A stretch of DNA of 64,000 bases from JBBQNR01 sp963774075 (GCA_963774075.1 CAVZDP010000001.1:248001-312000), one strand, 5' to 3'; numbered from the stretch's first letter, positions 52,374-61,838 are shown. Translations and numbers: made by a program. The notes: generated by a model not told the origin, from the sequence alone.

Positions 52374-53111
52374 TCAGGCGCGCTGAAGAACATAGAACAC
52401 ATACCCATAACTGTCTTCGGAGCACTGAAAAACCTCGATCTCTCTGACGGTCTCGGCGGCAAAAGCTCGAACTGAGGGGTCCGAGTGATCAACGAGGGCT
52501 TTTGCACGGGGCGCAAGAAGGTCGTAATAGCCATCCACCCAGGCCTGCCCTGGCAACGTGTAGGTGGTGAGCAGCTTGTACCCCGCCCGTTCCGCGTCCG
52601 TTACGTTGCGTTGCACCGATTGCATCTCGGGATAGCCGGATCGGAAGAACTCCCTTGCCGCATCAGGCGCTTGCTCCTTCAGCCACGACAGTTCGCTGAT
52701 CACCGCGAAGCCGTCAGCGGTCAGGGCGCGGGCCCAGATCGCAAGCGCGTTGGCAAAGCCGATGTTGTAGGCCGCGCCTTCTGACCAGAGCAGATCGATG
52801 CCTTGAAGGACCTGTGGAATGTCCTTCATGTCCATGCGATGTGCCTGCACAAGGCGCTCAACCTTCGCCTCCCTGGCGCGCCTCACCAGGTCGTTCAGGA
52901 ACGGCTCATAGGAGTCAACGGCGTGAACCCGAGTACCGAGCTCCTTCGCAAGCGCCAGCGTTTGACGACCCGTCCCGCAACCGGCATCGACGACGAGACG
53001 AAACTGCTGTTTTGGAAGGAGGCGCAGGACATGCAGGGTATGGGTGTTGCCGCCTGGGCCGAGCTTTTCCATCCCGCCGAAGAGGAGGCCGACTGGATCG
53101 GACACGTTCAT
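52374..53111 (-). CDS. Class I SAM-dependent methyltransferase
   Basis: A 245-residue methyltransferase with SAM motif VVDAGCGTGRQTLALAKEL, the acidic VHAVDSYEPF loop and a post-II segment IDLLWSEGAAYNIGF. The substrate is unknown. The gene and its neighbour at 53146 contain more A/T-ending codons (for example aaa, gaa, ata runs near 52380-52450) than the surrounding genes, suggesting recent acquisition. It reads away from the GNAT gene with a 136-bp gap containing no recognisable feature. Confidence 0.85.
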   Translation of the reverse strand: MNVSDPVGLLFGGMEKLGPGGNTHTLHVLRLLPKQQFRLVVDAGCGTGRQTLALAKELGTRVHAVDSYEPFLNDLVRRAREAKVERLVQAHRMDMKDIPQVLQGIDLLWSEGAAYNIGFANALAIWARALTADGFAVISELSWLKEQAPDAAREFFRSGYPEMQSVQRNVTDAERAGYKLLTTYTLPGQAWVDGYYDLLAPRAKALVDHSDPSVRAFAAETVREIEVFQCSEDSYGYVFYVLQRA

Positions 53112-53145
53112 GGGCTGCGCCAGGGTATCGACTGATTGCGATGCT

Positions 53146-53580
53146 CTAAACGCCTTCGAGCGTCCGCTTCAGCGAAGCGAGCTGTCGGGCCATGTCGCGG
53201 CTGACCATCATGCGAGCGATCGGAAACGCCAACTTGGAGATCTTCCATTCGATGTCATCGATCTGACTGAGTCGCGTACCGCTTGCGACGGGTTCAAGTT
53301 GGTAGGCGACATTGAACACTCCGTCCTCGTCCTCCTCTCGCCAAAGCAAACGCCGTGGCGGGTCATATTCGACCACTTCCGTGATCAACTCCAAAGGCGG
53401 CTTTCGCGGCCGAGGCCTGTGTAGGACTCGGTACTTCGCTCCGGGGCCTGGCCCTTCGCCAGCGACCTGCTCGACCGAATCGACCTTGTGGCACCACCGA
53501 GGATCGTTTCTCGCATCAGCGATGAAGGCCCAGACCTCTTCGGGGGGACGAGCAATATCTTCGATCTTCTCGATGTACAT
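53146..53580 (-). CDS. SRPBCC (START-like) family protein
   Basis: About 144 residues, a polyketide-cyclase/START-like fold for binding hydrophobic ligands. It starts MYIEKIEDIARPPEEVWAFIADARNDPRWCHKV and has the typical VVEYDPPRRLLWREE strand and a C-terminal helix (ARMMVSRDMARQLASLKRTLE). ATG 53580 is preferred; GTG 53604 adds eight residues. It lies upstream of the methyltransferase on the same strand and shares its lower GC content. Ligand unknown. Confidence 0.8.
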   Translation of the reverse strand: MYIEKIEDIARPPEEVWAFIADARNDPRWCHKVDSVEQVAGEGPGPGAKYRVLHRPRPRKPPLELITEVVEYDPPRRLLWREEDEDGVFNVAYQLEPVASGTRLSQIDDIEWKISKLAFPIARMMVSRDMARQLASLKRTLEGV

Positions 53581-53634
53581 GACTGGCGATTTTCGACCGT
53601 ACACCCTGGCTGCGCGAAGATGAGCAGCGTTTAC

Positions 53635-54591
53635 TCAGGCGTACTCCGAAGAGTCAAGAGTGAGCACGACCTTGCCCGTCGCGCGGCGCTCTTCGAGCTC
53701 GCGCAGAGCGGCCGGGCCCTGCTCGAGCGGGTACGCCGAGCCGACGAGGGGCCGTATCGAGCCCGCGTCAACGAGACCGTTCAGCCTCGCGACGGCGTCT
53801 GCGACGCCGGTTGGGTCGGTGGCCAGCACGCCGAAGGAGCAGCCGCGGACATCGACGTTTCGTAGCAGCAGGCGGTTGACCTTGACCTCGGGGATCTCAC
53901 CCGCTGTGAAGCCGACGACGACGACGCGGCCTTCGGACGCGAGCGAGCGCAGGCTCTCCTTGAATCGCTCGTTTCCACCGACCGGATCGATGATCAGGTT
54001 GACGGGGTCGGCGAGCTGGGAGCGGAAGTCCTCGCCGATCACGACCTGTTGTGCGCCGGCGCGCCGTGCGATCTCGGCTTTCGCCTCGGTCGACACCGCC
54101 GCGACGACTTCGGCGCCGAGGGCCTTGGCGACCTGCACCGATGCGGTGCCGACGCCGCCGGCCGCTCCGTGGACGAGCACCCTCTCGCCGGATTTCAGCC
54201 CTCCTCGACGCTCGACTGCCGCGATCGCCGTGAGGTAGTTGAGCGGCAGCGCCGCGCCCTCCTCGTAGCTGAGCCCGTCCGGCAGGGGAAAGGTCGCCTC
54301 GGGGGTCGTCGAGAGCTGCTCGGCGTGTGCGCCAAAGCTGAGGGCCATCACGCGATCGCCTGTGGCGAACCCGCTCCCCGCGGGGGCCTGAACCACGTCG
54401 CCGGCTGCCTCCCAGCCAAGCGTGAACGGCAGCGGCTGGCGGACCTGATACTCGCCCCGAGTCATCAGCAGGTCCGGGAAGGAGACACCGGCCGCGCGAA
54501 CCGCGACCACCAGCTCCCCGGCGGGCTCGGGGATGTCGGCGAGAGTGACGGCGTCGGGGCCGTCCTCGGTGATCACTCGCAATGCGCGCAT
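53635..54591 (-). CDS. NADPH:quinone oxidoreductase-like (zinc-less MDR family)
   Basis: A 318-residue medium-chain reductase. It has a GroES-like N-domain (VVAVRAAGVSFPDLLMTRGEYQ; FTLGWEAAGDVV) and a Rossmann domain VLVHGAAGGVGTASVQVAKALGAEV. The catalytic zinc ligands of alcohol dehydrogenases are absent, which places it with quinone/enal reductases. The final strand is KVVLTLDSSEYA. ATG 54591. A VOC-domain gene lies just upstream on the same strand. Confidence 0.9.
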   Translation of the reverse strand: MRALRVITEDGPDAVTLADIPEPAGELVVAVRAAGVSFPDLLMTRGEYQVRQPLPFTLGWEAAGDVVQAPAGSGFATGDRVMALSFGAHAEQLSTTPEATFPLPDGLSYEEGAALPLNYLTAIAAVERRGGLKSGERVLVHGAAGGVGTASVQVAKALGAEVVAAVSTEAKAEIARRAGAQQVVIGEDFRSQLADPVNLIIDPVGGNERFKESLRSLASEGRVVVVGFTAGEIPEVKVNRLLLRNVDVRGCSFGVLATDPTGVADAVARLNGLVDAGSIRPLVGSAYPLEQGPAALRELEERRATGKVVLTLDSSEYA

Positions 54592-54612
54592 CAGCGAAGG
54601 CGCCTCGAGTCG

Positions 54613-55398
54613 CTACGGGTCCAGCGGGCCCGAGAAGATGCCGAAGACGGCGCCCTGCGGGTCCGCGATCACCGCGATGCGGCTGCTCTCGCCGACCGGC
54701 ACGTCCATAGGCGGCACGTGGATGTTCCCGCCGAGCTCCTTCGCCTTCGCGGCGCTCTCGTCGGCGCTGGCCACGGCGAAGTATGCGAGCCAGAACGGGG
54801 GCAGTCCCTTCTCCATGTCGCCCTGCGGGCGGATACCGCCGTTCGTCTTGTCGCCGACGCGGATGATCGTGTAGGCGCCGTCGCCCATGTCCTCCAGAGT
54901 CCAGTCGAAGAGGCCTTCGTAGAAGCCCTTCGCCTTCTCGACGTCGTCCGTCGCCAGCTCGTTCCAGCACAGAGAGCCGCGCTCGTTGACCACCCCCGCG
55001 CCGATGTGGCTCTTCGGTTCCCAGACGGATAGGACGGCTCCGGTCGGGTCGGCGATCACCGCCATCCTGCCGACGTCCATCACGTCGAAGGCCGGCATCA
55101 GGACCTGTCCGCCCAGGGCCTCCGCCCGTTTGGCGGAAGCCCCGGCGGTCTCGACCGTGACGTAGTTGTTCCAGTGCGGCGGGATGCCCTGGCCACGCTC
55201 TGCCTCCCCTTGCGCGAACAGAGCCGCGACGTCCTTGCCGTCCAGACGCGCCATCGAGTAGACGCCGTTGCCGGTCGAGCGGTCTTCGAACTCCCATCCG
55301 AACATGCCGGAGTAGAAGCGCTTCGCGTCGTCGGCGTCGGTGGTGGACAGGTCCACCCACGAGAAGGTGCCGGGCGGGTAGGTGGTTCTCTGTCCCAT
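54613..55398 (-). CDS. Two-domain VOC/glyoxalase-like protein
   Basis: A 261-residue protein with two vicinal-oxygen-chelate domains. Residues about 8-125 contain GTFSWVDLSTTDADDAKRFY and MAVIADPTGAVLSVWEPK. Residues 135-261 contain CWNELATDDVEKAKGFYEGLF and IAVIADPQGAVFGIFSG. Each starts with a beta-alpha unit typical of the PhnB/27-kDa antigen group, which usually lack glyoxalase I activity. Ligand and reaction unknown. ATG 55398. Confidence 0.85.
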   Translation of the reverse strand: MGQRTTYPPGTFSWVDLSTTDADDAKRFYSGMFGWEFEDRSTGNGVYSMARLDGKDVAALFAQGEAERGQGIPPHWNNYVTVETAGASAKRAEALGGQVLMPAFDVMDVGRMAVIADPTGAVLSVWEPKSHIGAGVVNERGSLCWNELATDDVEKAKGFYEGLFDWTLEDMGDGAYTIIRVGDKTNGGIRPQGDMEKGLPPFWLAYFAVASADESAAKAKELGGNIHVPPMDVPVGESSRIAVIADPQGAVFGIFSGPLDP

Positions 55399-55437
55399 GT
55401 CGCTCCCTCGTCGTCGCGGTCGGCTGCGCGCCGGATG

Positions 55438-56141
55438 CTATCCGAGCCCGGTGAGTCGCTCGCTCGTCGCCCACAGCCGCTCGCCGAGCTCGTCGTCCTG
55501 CGCCTGCAGGCTCGGCGTTCGCTGCTTCGAATCCGCGAAGTAGCCGCCCGACACGCTGCCACCCTCGTCGCTCGTCGCCAGGTGCACGATCGTGGCCGCG
55601 CCCGTTCCCGGGCTCTTGAAGAACAGCCCGGCGAGCCGCCATCCGGCATGAATCGGCAGTGGGGTGTTGCGGCCCAGGCGCGTCCGTATTACGCCCGGAT
55701 GCAGGCAATTTGCGGTTACGCCGGAGCCCTCGAGCCGGCGCGCGAGGGCGCGCGTGAAGAGCACGTTGGCGACCTTTGAGTTGCTGTAAGCCGACCAGGT
55801 CGACCAGCGGTGCTCCCCCTGCAGGTCGTCGATGTCGAGCGCCCCGCCGCGGTGGGCGTCGGAGCTCGTAGTGATCACTCGCGACGGGGCCGAGGAGCGA
55901 AGGCGATCCTGCAGCAGAGCAGTGAGCAGAACGGCGCCAGGTGGTTGACCGCGAACGTGGCGGCCAGCGGCTCGGGCTGGTCCGAGCGCGCCGCCTTGCG
56001 AATCTCGCCGCCGACCTTCTCGAGGCGCCCACGATCGCGACCGATCGCGACGACGGCGGCCCCACGGCGTGCGAGCTCGAGTGCCGCCGCTCTGCCGATC
56101 CCGGAGCTCGCGCCGGTCACGACTACGATCTTTCCCTGCAT
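55438..56141 (-). pseudogene. Short-chain dehydrogenase (retinol dehydrogenase-like), frameshifted and internally deleted
   Basis: The N-terminal frame from ATG 56141 reads VVVTGASSGIGRAAALELARRG through AATFAVNHLAPF and then goes wrong. The SDR continues in another frame as LLTALLQDRLRSSAPSRVITTSSDAHRG to SAYSNSKVANVLFTRAL and the stop at 55438. Restoring one C after the Phe codon at about 55929 rejoins the two frames. In addition, the stretch that normally holds the DLSSL and NNAG motifs (roughly 50 residues) is missing between the first helix and FAVNHLAPF. Both lesions point to an inactive relic, unless the frameshift is a sequencing error. Confidence 0.75.
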
Positions 56142-56190
56142 CCCGGCAGGACCTTACAGACGGCCCTGCCACGAAACCGCGAGGCTCGAG

Positions 56191-58434
56191 CTAGCGCCTG
56201 CGCCGCCGCCGCTTGCGCCGGGGGCGTGGCTGCGGCTCGGCAGGCTTCGGCTTGGAGCCGATCAGGCTCCGGGCGACGCCCTCCGCCTCCGCGGCGCTGT
56301 TCGCGGGGGCGATGTGCACCGTCAGCTGAAGCTTCTTGAAGAGCGCGCGGTGGGCGAGCCCGATGGCCAGCGTTGGGCCGGGCTTCGGTGAGGCGCCCTG
56401 TGCCTTCGGTCTGAAGGAGTGCGCCGACCCGCGCCGGTGGCCGGTCGGCACGACGACGTAGCCGCCTTCCGTTCCCGCCACGTAGAAGTAGGCGACGTTG
56501 CGCATCCGCACCCGGCGGCGAGGCTGGAACTGGGCGGCCAGCGTGACGCGCTGGCCGTCGCGAAGCAGCGCTTCGATGGTGCCCTCGCGGCCCCAGCTCG
56601 GGAACAGGACGTCCACCGAGTAGCGGGCGCGCTTGCGGCGTGTGATCCTCCAGCGGGTCTGGATCGACTTGGCGAGGAAGCGATGCGTCGTCTCGACCGC
56701 TGCCTCGGACGACTCGGCGATGCCTTTCGCGACCAGCTTGTCGAACGCTCCGGCATAGGGCCGGGGCGGGTATTGCGTCGTGGCTCGCAGCAGCGATCCG
56801 CGCGGTGAGCTTACGAGCTGTAGGGGCGGCGGCTGCAGCGGGTTCACAACCGGCCGGCCCTGCTGCGAGCGCAGCACTGCGCGAGCGCGCTGGTCGCGGA
56901 CGACGACGCCGAAGCTGGCCCACGGCCGGCCGCCGACGTTGGCCACGACTCCCGCATCGCGGCCGTGCAGGCGGGCCAGCTCGACGCCGCCGTAGGGAAG
57001 GGCGTTCTGGCTGACGGTCACGATCGCGGTCGAGTACTCCGGGGTGGTGACGGCGAGCCTGCCGATGTCGGAGTCGAGCGCGTACAGGGGAGGCGGCGGC
57101 TCGGCGCTCACCGCCGCTAGGCCGAGCGCCACCGCGCGGGCGGCGTCGGCCTGCACGCGGCAGGCGAAGAGCTCTCGCACGCTCGGCCCGACGGGGCTCT
57201 TGGTGAGGTCGTAGAGCACGCCCGGGGCGATCCCGGTCCCGTCGCCGGTCGTGCGGGCGAGCCGCGCGTACAGCCGGAAGCCCTGGTCGAACATGTACTT
57301 GGCCCAGCGCCCGATCGCCGGATCCGCCTGAAAGCGCGGCGAGAGCGCGATCGCGAGCAGGCCCTGGCGGGCCAGCGCGAACGTGCGGCCCTGGTGCCAG
57401 CGCTTGAAGCTGAAGCCGGTGTCCCAGTTGAGGTAGCCGGCGTGCGTCCAGTACCCGCACACGATGCGCTCGACCCACGCCCGCAGGAGACGTATCTGCT
57501 CGGGTGGGTGGGGCGGCATGCCGGCGCGCAGCGCGCGCTCGTACCAGATCAGGAAGTGGCAGGTCATGTTCGCGTACTCCGCGCTGTCGATGTTCAGCCC
57601 ATGCCCGGGCGGCTTGTGAGGCAGGTAGTGGAAGCGGTACCCGGGTCCGAGGTTCGGCGAGCCGCCCGGCGTGAGCGGCTGCGTGATGCCTGCGATGAAG
57701 CGACTCACCTGCTGGCCGTAGTCGAGCCGCAGCAGGTCGTCGACGCCGCTGACCGTCGAGAAGTGCGCGTACATCTCGCAGTGCCAGTTGATCTGGTTCA
57801 GGCGCACGTTCGGGAAGCGGTAGAACGAGCCGAGCGCGCAACGTGCGATGCGGTCCTCGATCATCGTCGTGGTCTCCTGCGGCAGCTTCAGGACATCCCG
57901 GGCCCGCCACGCGTACATCAGCGCCTCCGCCACCTTGGGGTCGATCGACTTGTCCATCGCCGCGTCTCTCGTGGTCAGGCTCTCCACCCAGCCTGGCACG
58001 TGAAACTGGGGGTCGGGCTCGATTGGGCTCTGCTGCTCGCTCCACGGCGGCGAGTCGCACAGGCGCCGGGCGAGCTTGCGCGCGCGGTCGTCCTGGCGGC
58101 AGGCGCCGCGGTGGCCGGTCAGGGCCGCGATGGCGTGCGTGGTGAGCAGGGCGCTGTTGTGGTAGATCCGACCGTTGCTGCTGTTCCCCGACCGGTAGTA
58201 GGAGCGGTCGGGGTCCCAGAGCTGGTCGAAGTAGGGCGCCAGCCAGTCGGCGAATCGCCAGTAATCCGCCTCTCCGAGGGGCGGGGCCGGCAGGATCGGC
58301 GGAGGGTCCGTGAGCCTCGCCTGTGTCGCGGGCGCCCCGAGCGCCGCCGGCAGCGGCCCGGCCAGGCCGCTCGCCATCGCACCACCGGCGACCTGGGCCG
58401 AATTGATCAGGAATCTTCTTCGCGTCAGCTCCAT
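56191..58434 (-). CDS. Tat-exported protein of unknown function with Arg-rich tail
   Basis: About 747 residues starting MELTRRRFLINSAQVAGGAMASG, a twin-arginine signal. The N-terminal 350 residues are helical, Trp/Tyr/His-rich (YWRFADWLAPYFDQLWDPD; NQINWHCEMYAHFSTV; GYLNWDTGFSFKRWHQGR), reminiscent of an alpha/alpha-toroid as in polysaccharide lyases. The C-terminal half is beta-rich. The last residues are RPRRKRRRRRR. The Tat route suggests cofactor- or metal-dependent folding. No catalytic signature is recognised, so a lyase function is only a guess. An in-frame ATG at 58473 lies upstream of the Tat motif. Confidence 0.7.
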   Translation of the reverse strand: MELTRRRFLINSAQVAGGAMASGLAGPLPAALGAPATQARLTDPPPILPAPPLGEADYWRFADWLAPYFDQLWDPDRSYYRSGNSSNGRIYHNSALLTTHAIAALTGHRGACRQDDRARKLARRLCDSPPWSEQQSPIEPDPQFHVPGWVESLTTRDAAMDKSIDPKVAEALMYAWRARDVLKLPQETTTMIEDRIARCALGSFYRFPNVRLNQINWHCEMYAHFSTVSGVDDLLRLDYGQQVSRFIAGITQPLTPGGSPNLGPGYRFHYLPHKPPGHGLNIDSAEYANMTCHFLIWYERALRAGMPPHPPEQIRLLRAWVERIVCGYWTHAGYLNWDTGFSFKRWHQGRTFALARQGLLAIALSPRFQADPAIGRWAKYMFDQGFRLYARLARTTGDGTGIAPGVLYDLTKSPVGPSVRELFACRVQADAARAVALGLAAVSAEPPPPLYALDSDIGRLAVTTPEYSTAIVTVSQNALPYGGVELARLHGRDAGVVANVGGRPWASFGVVVRDQRARAVLRSQQGRPVVNPLQPPPLQLVSSPRGSLLRATTQYPPRPYAGAFDKLVAKGIAESSEAAVETTHRFLAKSIQTRWRITRRKRARYSVDVLFPSWGREGTIEALLRDGQRVTLAAQFQPRRRVRMRNVAYFYVAGTEGGYVVVPTGHRRGSAHSFRPKAQGASPKPGPTLAIGLAHRALFKKLQLTVHIAPANSAAEAEGVARSLIGSKPKPAEPQPRPRRKRRRRRR

Positions 58435-58557
58435 GGTCGAGCGGCCGGCGGCCGAAGCAGAACAGGGTGCCATGTCGCGCGGGTAGATGCGTCGGCCCGC
58501 GGTCTTAAAGTGATGCGTCTCCCGCAGCGCGCCGAGCGCAGCCGGCGGAAGCCTCCG

Positions 58558-59982
58558 ATGCCCAGATCACTGACACGATTTGCCTGCACGTCCTGCGGCG
58601 GCGACACGCCGCGCTGGATGGGCCGCTGCCCCGGTTGTGGCGAGTGGAACACGCTCGTGGAGGAGCCGGTCGCGGCGGCGCCGGTGGCGCGCAAGTCGGG
58701 GCAGCAGCAGGCGAAGCCCCGCCAGCCGGTGCTGCTGGCGGAAATCGAGCCGGCGAAGACCGAGCGCCTGTCGACCCTGAGCTCGGAGCTCGACCGCGTT
58801 CTCGGCGGCGGGCTCGTGCCCGGCTCCGTGGTGCTGATCGGCGGCTCGCCGGGGATCGGCAAGAGCACGCTGATGAGCACGGCGCTGTCGAGCCTCCAGG
58901 GCGCCGGCCGCAAGACCCTTTACGTGAGCGGGGAGGAGTCCGCCGCCCAGGTGCGGCTTCGCGCCGAGCGGCTCGACCCCGGTGCGCTTTCGGTGCCGGT
59001 GCTGCCCGAGACGTCGCTAGAGACCGTGATCGCGACGCTCGAGGCCGAGCCGCCGGACGTCTGCGTAATCGATTCCATGCAGACGCTCCAGTCCGCGAGC
59101 CTCGGAGGCGCAGCCGGGAGCGTGGGGCAGGTGCGTGAGGTGGCTTCCCGCCTCGAGCGCTTCGCGCGTGAGACTGGGGCGGCGATGATCCTGGTCGGGC
59201 ACGTGACCAAGGAGGGCTCGCTCGCGGGCCCTCGCGTGGTCGAGCACGCCGTTGACTGCGTGCTCCAGTTCGAGGGTGAGCGGGAGCGGCCCTACCGCAT
59301 CCTGCGGGCGCTCAAGAACCGCTTCGGCTCGACCAACGAGGTCGGCGTCTTCGAGATGGGCCCCACCGGCCTGCGCGAGGTCGGCGACCCGTCGGGGCGC
59401 TTTGCCGGCGAGGCGAGCAGCGCTCCCGGCTCATGCGTGCTCTGCTCCATGGAGGGCTCGCGGGCGCTGCTCGTGGAAGTTCAGGCGCTCGTCGCGCCGA
59501 CGGAGGTCGTGCCCCCGCGGCGGCTCGCGAACGGCATCGACCGCAACCGGTTGAGCCTCGTGCTCGCGGTGCTCTCCCGCCATGTCGAGCGTTCGCTGGG
59601 CGGCGGCGCGGCGCTCTCCGCCTCCGACGTCTTCGTCAGTATCGCCGGCGGCGTGCGCGTCGACGAGCCGGGCGCCGATCTCGCGGTCGCCCTCGCGGTC
59701 GCCTCCGCGGCGACGGGGACCTCCCTTGCCGCGGGCGAAGGGCCGATGGCATGCTTCGGGGAGATCGGCCTGACGAGCGAGCTTCGCTACGTCGGGCACG
59801 CCGATCGCCGCCTGGAGGAGGCGCGCCGGTTCGGATTGCAGACCGTGATCGCTCCGGGCGCCTGCCTCGAGCAGGACGACCGTCGCTCGGCCGCTCAGCG
59901 CGGCGCCTTCGGCGCAGCGACGCTCTCGGATGCGCTCACGTTCGCGCTTCGTGCGGAGCGCCCCGTGCGCCGGGTGGCGTAG
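58558..59982 (+). CDS. radA: DNA repair protein RadA (Sms)
   Basis: A 474-residue RecA-like branch-migration helicase. It has the N-terminal zinc finger CTSCGGDTPRWMGRCPGCGEW, Walker A GGSPGIGKSTL, the RadA-specific KNRFGSTNEVGVFEM (KNRFG motif) and a C-terminal Lon-protease-like domain (GGVRVDEPGADLAVALAV; GEIGLTSELRYV). ATG 58558 gives the normal N-terminus; the frame extends upstream without protein-like sequence. It heads radA-disA-carD-ispD. Confidence 0.96.
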   Translation: MPRSLTRFACTSCGGDTPRWMGRCPGCGEWNTLVEEPVAAAPVARKSGQQQAKPRQPVLLAEIEPAKTERLSTLSSELDRVLGGGLVPGSVVLIGGSPGIGKSTLMSTALSSLQGAGRKTLYVSGEESAAQVRLRAERLDPGALSVPVLPETSLETVIATLEAEPPDVCVIDSMQTLQSASLGGAAGSVGQVREVASRLERFARETGAAMILVGHVTKEGSLAGPRVVEHAVDCVLQFEGERERPYRILRALKNRFGSTNEVGVFEMGPTGLREVGDPSGRFAGEASSAPGSCVLCSMEGSRALLVEVQALVAPTEVVPPRRLANGIDRNRLSLVLAVLSRHVERSLGGGAALSASDVFVSIAGGVRVDEPGADLAVALAVASAATGTSLAAGEGPMACFGEIGLTSELRYVGHADRRLEEARRFGLQTVIAPGACLEQDDRRSAAQRGAFGAATLSDALTFALRAERPVRRVA

Positions 59983-60075
59983 AGGCCTCCGCCGGCCTTT
60001 CTGGCCGTCCCGCTCGTAGCAATTGGCGCTTTCCTGGCTGACCGCGCCTCAGCAGGGATTTTCCTATCATGGTCC

Positions 60076-61188
60076 GTGATGGCGCGAGTTGGAGAAGAAT
60101 CACCAGAGCTCCAATCGCGACAAGAGCCTCGGCTGCTGAGGGCGCTCGAGATGGTCTCCCCGGGCACTGCGCTGAGGGAAGGCATGGACAACGTGGTCCT
60201 GGCCCGCACCGGTGGGCTGATCGTGATCGGCGAAGAGGACGAGCTGGCGCCGCTCCTGTCGGGGGGCATCAAGCTCGACATCGAGTACAGCCCGGCGATC
60301 CTCTACCAGCTCGCGAAGATGGACGGCGCGATCACGCTCTCCCAGAACGCGACGAAGATCATCTGGGCGAACGTCCAGTTGACGCCCGATCCCACGATCG
60401 TCACGCGTGAGACGGGCACGCGGCACAGGACGGCCGAGCGCGTCTCCAAGCAGACGAGCGGCCTCGTGATCTCGATCTCCGAGCGGCGCGAGGTCGTGTC
60501 GCTCTTTGCCGACGGCGCCAAGTACATCCTTCAGGAGATCCCCGCGGTGCTCGCCAAGGCCAACCAGGCTCTGGCGACGCTCGACAAGTACCGCACGCGC
60601 CACGACCAGGTGTCGATGCGGCTGACTGCGCTCGAATTCGAGGGCGGAGTCACTCTTCACGACGCGCTCACGGTTCTTCAGCGAGCCGAGATGGTGACGC
60701 GAATGGGCGCCGAGATCGAGCGCTACATCGTCGAGCTAGGCGCGGAGGGCCGGCTGATCGAGGCGCAGCTCGAGGACATGCTGGTCGGAGTATCAGCCGA
60801 CCGATCCTCGCTGGTCCACGACTACCTCGTCGACCCGTCCGAGGAGAACTACGCGATGGTGATGGAGTCGCTGCCGAGGTTGCCGCATCCCGACCTGCTC
60901 GACTTCGGTCGCCTAGGGGAGCTGCTCGGCTACGACCGCAAGCTGAACACGCTCGACTTTCCGGTGACGCCCCGAGGGCATCGCATCCTCGGCAAGATTC
61001 CGCGGCTCCCGGAGACGGTCGTGCAGAACGTTGTAACGGACTTTGCCCGCCTCGACGAGCTCATGACGGCCACCGCCGGCGAGCTCGAGGCGGTTGACGG
61101 CGTGGGCGAGGTCCGCGCAAAGGAGATCAGGGAGGGCTTGAGGAGGCTTCAGGAGATCAACCTGGTCGACAGGTACCTGCAAACCTAG
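60076..61188 (+). CDS. disA: Diadenylate cyclase DisA
   Basis: A 370-residue c-di-AMP synthase and DNA-structure sensor. The DAC domain has the catalytic MDGAI (DGA) and GTRHRTAERVSKQTSG (RHR) motifs. A helical linker follows, and a C-terminal HhH DNA-binding domain (AGELEAVDGVGEVRAKEIREGL). GTG 60076 or ATG 60079. It is next to radA, its known functional partner in Bacillus, so c-di-AMP signalling is expected in this organism. Confidence 0.97.
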   Translation: MMARVGEESPELQSRQEPRLLRALEMVSPGTALREGMDNVVLARTGGLIVIGEEDELAPLLSGGIKLDIEYSPAILYQLAKMDGAITLSQNATKIIWANVQLTPDPTIVTRETGTRHRTAERVSKQTSGLVISISERREVVSLFADGAKYILQEIPAVLAKANQALATLDKYRTRHDQVSMRLTALEFEGGVTLHDALTVLQRAEMVTRMGAEIERYIVELGAEGRLIEAQLEDMLVGVSADRSSLVHDYLVDPSEENYAMVMESLPRLPHPDLLDFGRLGELLGYDRKLNTLDFPVTPRGHRILGKIPRLPETVVQNVVTDFARLDELMTATAGELEAVDGVGEVRAKEIREGLRRLQEINLVDRYLQT

Positions 61189-61249
61189 CGCTCGCTCGCC
61201 CACCCGCACCCGCGGGCCGGCGGCATGCGCGCCATTGGAGGGGGAAAAC

Positions 61250-61822
61250 ATTCCGCAGACGACAACGGTGGAGACCGAGAGCGAAATCTCCGTAAACGGC
61301 GGCATTCCCGCGACCTACAAGGTCGGGGACAAAGTCGTTTATCCGCATCACGGCGCCGGCAAGGTGCTCAAGAAGGAAAAGAAGGAGGTACTGGGCGACA
61401 TGCGCGAGTACCTCACGATCAAGATCCTCCACAACGACATGACGGTGATGGTGCCCTGCGAAAGCGCAGACCGCGCGGGCCTGCGCCGCGTCATCAACGA
61501 GGAGGCGGTGGAGCGCGTCCTCAACGTGCTGCGCGACGACATCAGCCTGATGCCCAAGAACTGGAACCGCCGCTTCAAGCACAACCGCGACAAGATGAAG
61601 ACGGGGGACATCTACGAGCTCGCCGAGGTCGTGCGCAACCTCGCGATTCGCGACTTCCAGAAGGGACTTTCGACCGGCGAGAAACAGATGTTCACGCGCG
61701 CCAAGAAGATCCTGTCGTCCGAGCTGATGTACGCGCTCGACAAGGACGAGGGCGAGGCCGAGGAATATCTCGACCAGCTCCTGGAGGACACGAACCAAGC
61801 CCGCGCTGCCGCAGCCAGATAG
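61250..61822 (+). CDS. carD: CarD-family transcriptional regulator, probable ATT start
   Basis: About 190 residues. The N-terminal RNA polymerase-interacting domain is YKVGDKVVYPHHGAGKV. The C-terminal helical DNA-binding domain is KNWNRRFKHNRDKMKTGDIYELAEVVRNLAIRD. It stabilises RNA-polymerase open complexes, especially at rRNA promoters. The TTG at 61235 lies inside the SD itself (GGAGGGGG 61237-61244). ATT 61250 is spaced five bases from that SD and is the best initiator; GTG 61268 is the ordinary alternative. Confidence 0.93.
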   Translation: MPQTTTVETESEISVNGGIPATYKVGDKVVYPHHGAGKVLKKEKKEVLGDMREYLTIKILHNDMTVMVPCESADRAGLRRVINEEAVERVLNVLRDDISLMPKNWNRRFKHNRDKMKTGDIYELAEVVRNLAIRDFQKGLSTGEKQMFTRAKKILSSELMYALDKDEGEAEEYLDQLLEDTNQARAAAAR

Positions 61823-61838
61823 TGGTAGGGCGGTAGCC

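Noticed and set aside
57394..58557. In-frame upstream extension of radA
   Set aside because: The extension is the antisense of the Tat-exported protein gene and shows no domain. RadA family length starts at 58558.
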